A stretch of DNA of 64,000 nt from Lasiosphaeria ovina (Eukaryota; Ascomycota; Sordariomycetes; Sordariales; Lasiosphaeriaceae), in the NCBI GenBank assembly GCA_033439765.1, contig JAULSN010000001.1, forward strand, positions 3,720,001 through 3,784,000, read 5' to 3'. This document shows, piece after piece, positions 61,860-64,000 of this stretch. A program made the translations under genes and the position numbers. Each line of letters starts with the position of its first letter. Position 1 is the stretch's first letter. The notes under the pieces are model-generated. The model did not search any database, was not told where the DNA came from, and saw nothing but the letters and a program-made list of their open reading frames with translations.

Positions 61860-64000
61860 TGTTGGGCGGGGGCTCGAGGCTACCATGTCATAGCCTAATA
61901 ATCGAGGCGGGCGCAGGTCGAAGTGGGTATAAGAAGACGGGAGGGCGCCCGCGGAACAGTGGAGGGAGCAAACTTGAAGGAATCTGGAAGGACGGCAGGA
62001 ACAGCAAGTCCAATAACCCCACACTGGCACTCAAGCAAGCGAGGGATACACAAGCAAGGGCAGATGCGGTGCGGTGCGGTGCGGTGCGGAGGGTTATATA
62101 AATTGAAGTTTACGGGCAAAGGCTCATTCGGGTATTTATGTGAGCCCAGCCCATCCCATCCCATCCCATTCCCAGGGCAGCCCAGGTTTGGATGGCGGAG
62201 GGGTAGCCAACGTGACAATCAACCGGGACAAGGGCAGGACAGGGCAGGGCGAGAATGGAAGGCGAGAAGCTATGCGCCCAGTCGCACAACACAACACAAC
62301 ACAGGATGGATGAATTGCGCCGACAATGGACGGCTGCCCAGTGACAGTTCGGCCAATGCGCGGTGCGTGACGGCAACTGACGGGATCAAGGTCCACCTTG
62401 TCAAAGATTGAGACCGCAGAATGGGTGCCGGCTTCGAATTCGCACTCCCCTCCCAGGAACAGAGTCCAGCTACCTGAATACCAGGTATTTGCTGACCTGT
62501 TGGTCGCGTCTCTGGTTGTAATGAGATGGATGCTGATCCAAATCTTGATGTCCTCACGGCGCGGCGCAGCGCAACGTTACGTCAAAACCGCAAGGTCTGA
62601 ACTTTCACGCCTGCTGCGTAGGTAGGTAACCGGCACGATGGGTTTGGGAATTCGAAAGCTACGCTGGACATTTGGTGGTCGTCTGGCGATAGGTACGGTA
62701 CGGTAGTCCGAATACTCTGCCCGAAGAAGAAGGCGACGCCGTGGACGGCAGATAGGACGGGGAATGTGCTGTGTAGCGGAGGATACTCGCGTGTCGGGCC
62801 AATATTAAAATTATAAATCCTTGTCGTTCCTTTTACCTTCGGTGTGCATTGTCGCGTGTAAACACATGGAAATACGGGCACTCAAAACTATGTGCAAGCC
62901 GAAGTGGCTGGGCCGGAAGCGGCACCCCGCACTGACGAAAGGAATCTCTGGCAACATTGTTCCTGAAGGCGCGGGGAAGCGTCCAAACGACAAAGCTCCC
63001 CGAATCCGCAGCTTGGCTTAGGAACGCCCTAGTCGAGTATAGGCATCATCTAAATACCTTCCATAGCTCTGAATAACTCGGGAGAAGACAGACTAACATA
63101 GAATGGCGTCTTGCTGTGCGCCACCAGCAAGCTGTCCGTCCGATAGCTTCCTCCAATTCACAGGACCCAAGCTTCCCAAGACCTTCAATGCATTAACCTG
63201 CACGTTCTGAAGGGCAATTGTTCAGCAGCCACAGCTACCTGGCTCTCTACCCCGGCACCATTCGTAGTAAATGCCCACGGGACATGGCGACGAAATATCC
63301 AAGGTAGGGACGGGACGCTGCAGGCCATCTTATGCCTAGTCTTAAGACGGCAGCCCAATACCGGACGCCGGAGGCGCATTGCTGTTTTAAGCCTGGCAAG
63401 GAGTGCCAGACTCCGTTGCAGAATCGATGGATTACAGAAATACTCATTCCATATCAAATGATTGCCTTGAGACCTCAGTCACCACATCACCTTGGCCGTC
63501 CTGTGCTTTCCGAATAACAAAGTCGAGGTGGTCATGAACAATGCAACATGCCAAGAGGGTGAGGAGAAGGTATCGTGTGCAGTGCAGCACTAGAGAGAAA
63601 TTAGGAAGGTGTGTAGTTTTTGGTGGTGTGCTCCTGATCTCGGACGTCTGTGTTCTTCGGCGTCAGCTTGCAGATTGGAGATCTGGAATCCCGAAATTGT
63701 TAAGCCACATCAAGGTACGTATTCCGGACGGATATGTGGCTTCAACAAAACAATCAGGTATGGCCTGGGCGTGTGGCTGACAGGTTTGGCTATTATGTAA
63801 TAGCCCCTCTGGGATTCTTCAGAGTTCAGGCCAACCTGACGAATATCACGTGCGGCGGATCAAGTCAGCCACATCAAATCACCCGAGCCGCCACAAGCCA
63901 CCGGGAGCAAAGAGCGCCCCCCCATAACGGCACATCGCTTCACCCTGGCCTTGAAGTCTAAATCATAAAATCTTCAACCTTGAACCTGCCGACAAGTCCT
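61860..64000. other. Upstream region of the GH20 gene and gene-free right end
   Basis: Contains the GH20 promoter with TGCGG (62063-62090) and CCATC (62149-62171) pentanucleotide arrays and an ACAAC-type array near 62288-62305. From about 62,600 to the right edge only short frames without motifs are present. I see no RNA gene. Confidence 0.5.
62063..62171 (+). repeat. Pentanucleotide arrays TGCGG and CCATC upstream of the GH20 gene
   Basis: Five TGCGG units at about 62063-62090 and four CCATC/CCCAT units at 62149-62171, both within 320 bp upstream of the GH20 start codon. The CCATC unit also forms an array at 18178-18200. Confidence 0.85.

Noticed and set aside
54251..64000. Secondary-metabolite cluster around the P450
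   Set aside because: No polyketide synthase, NRPS, terpene cyclase, transporter or zinc-cluster regulator is found next to it.

Overview
This window is chromosomal DNA of a filamentous ascomycete, most likely a sordariomycete. The genes are split by short introns (about 50-230 bp) with GTRNGY-type donors and YAG acceptors. They encode typical fungal products: a GPI-type GH16 CRH transglycosylase, a GH20 chitobiase, a CYP52-like P450 and an LSD1 homologue with an HMG box. No tRNA, rRNA, CRISPR array, transposon or virus was recognised. Exon joins below were read by eye. For each intact multi-exon model the coding length was checked to be a multiple of three, and each join restores a family motif where the product is known.

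Layout. 1-12.3 kb: accessory-looking region. It starts with the edge of an unknown gene, then holds a cluster of divergent FHA-domain/kinase genes: two intact (4298-6525 plus strand, 8958-10870 minus strand) and two decayed (about 1903-3174 and 7431-7830). Long C/G homopolymers are scattered among them. A broken hemerythrin-like gene (about 11.7-12.3 kb, minus) ends the block. 13.2-46.2 kb: conserved housekeeping block. It contains histidyl-tRNA synthetase (19 exons), a conserved fungal protein of unknown function, a CaM kinase, a UBE2W-like E2, VPS33, an LSD1-type demethylase with an internal ELDQ minisatellite, mitochondrial ATP synthase gamma divergent from DNA topoisomerase I, and the GH16 enzyme. 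46.2-64 kb: sparser region. It holds a small multi-pass membrane protein, an aromatic-type aminotransferase with a mitochondrial-like leader, a P450 and the GH20 enzyme, separated by long gene-poor stretches.

There is no operon logic, as expected for a fungus. The functional links visible are two wall/chitin enzymes (GH16, GH20), trafficking and ubiquitin genes that happen to be neighbours, and one divergent promoter (ATP3/TOP1). The most unusual element is the FHA-kinase cluster: paralogues in both orientations, a conserved intron position just after the alphaC-like segment, HRD motifs changed to HLD or HND, and two members in visible stages of decay. Intergenic DNA carries many TACCTA/TAGGTA-type short repeats and pentanucleotide microsatellites.
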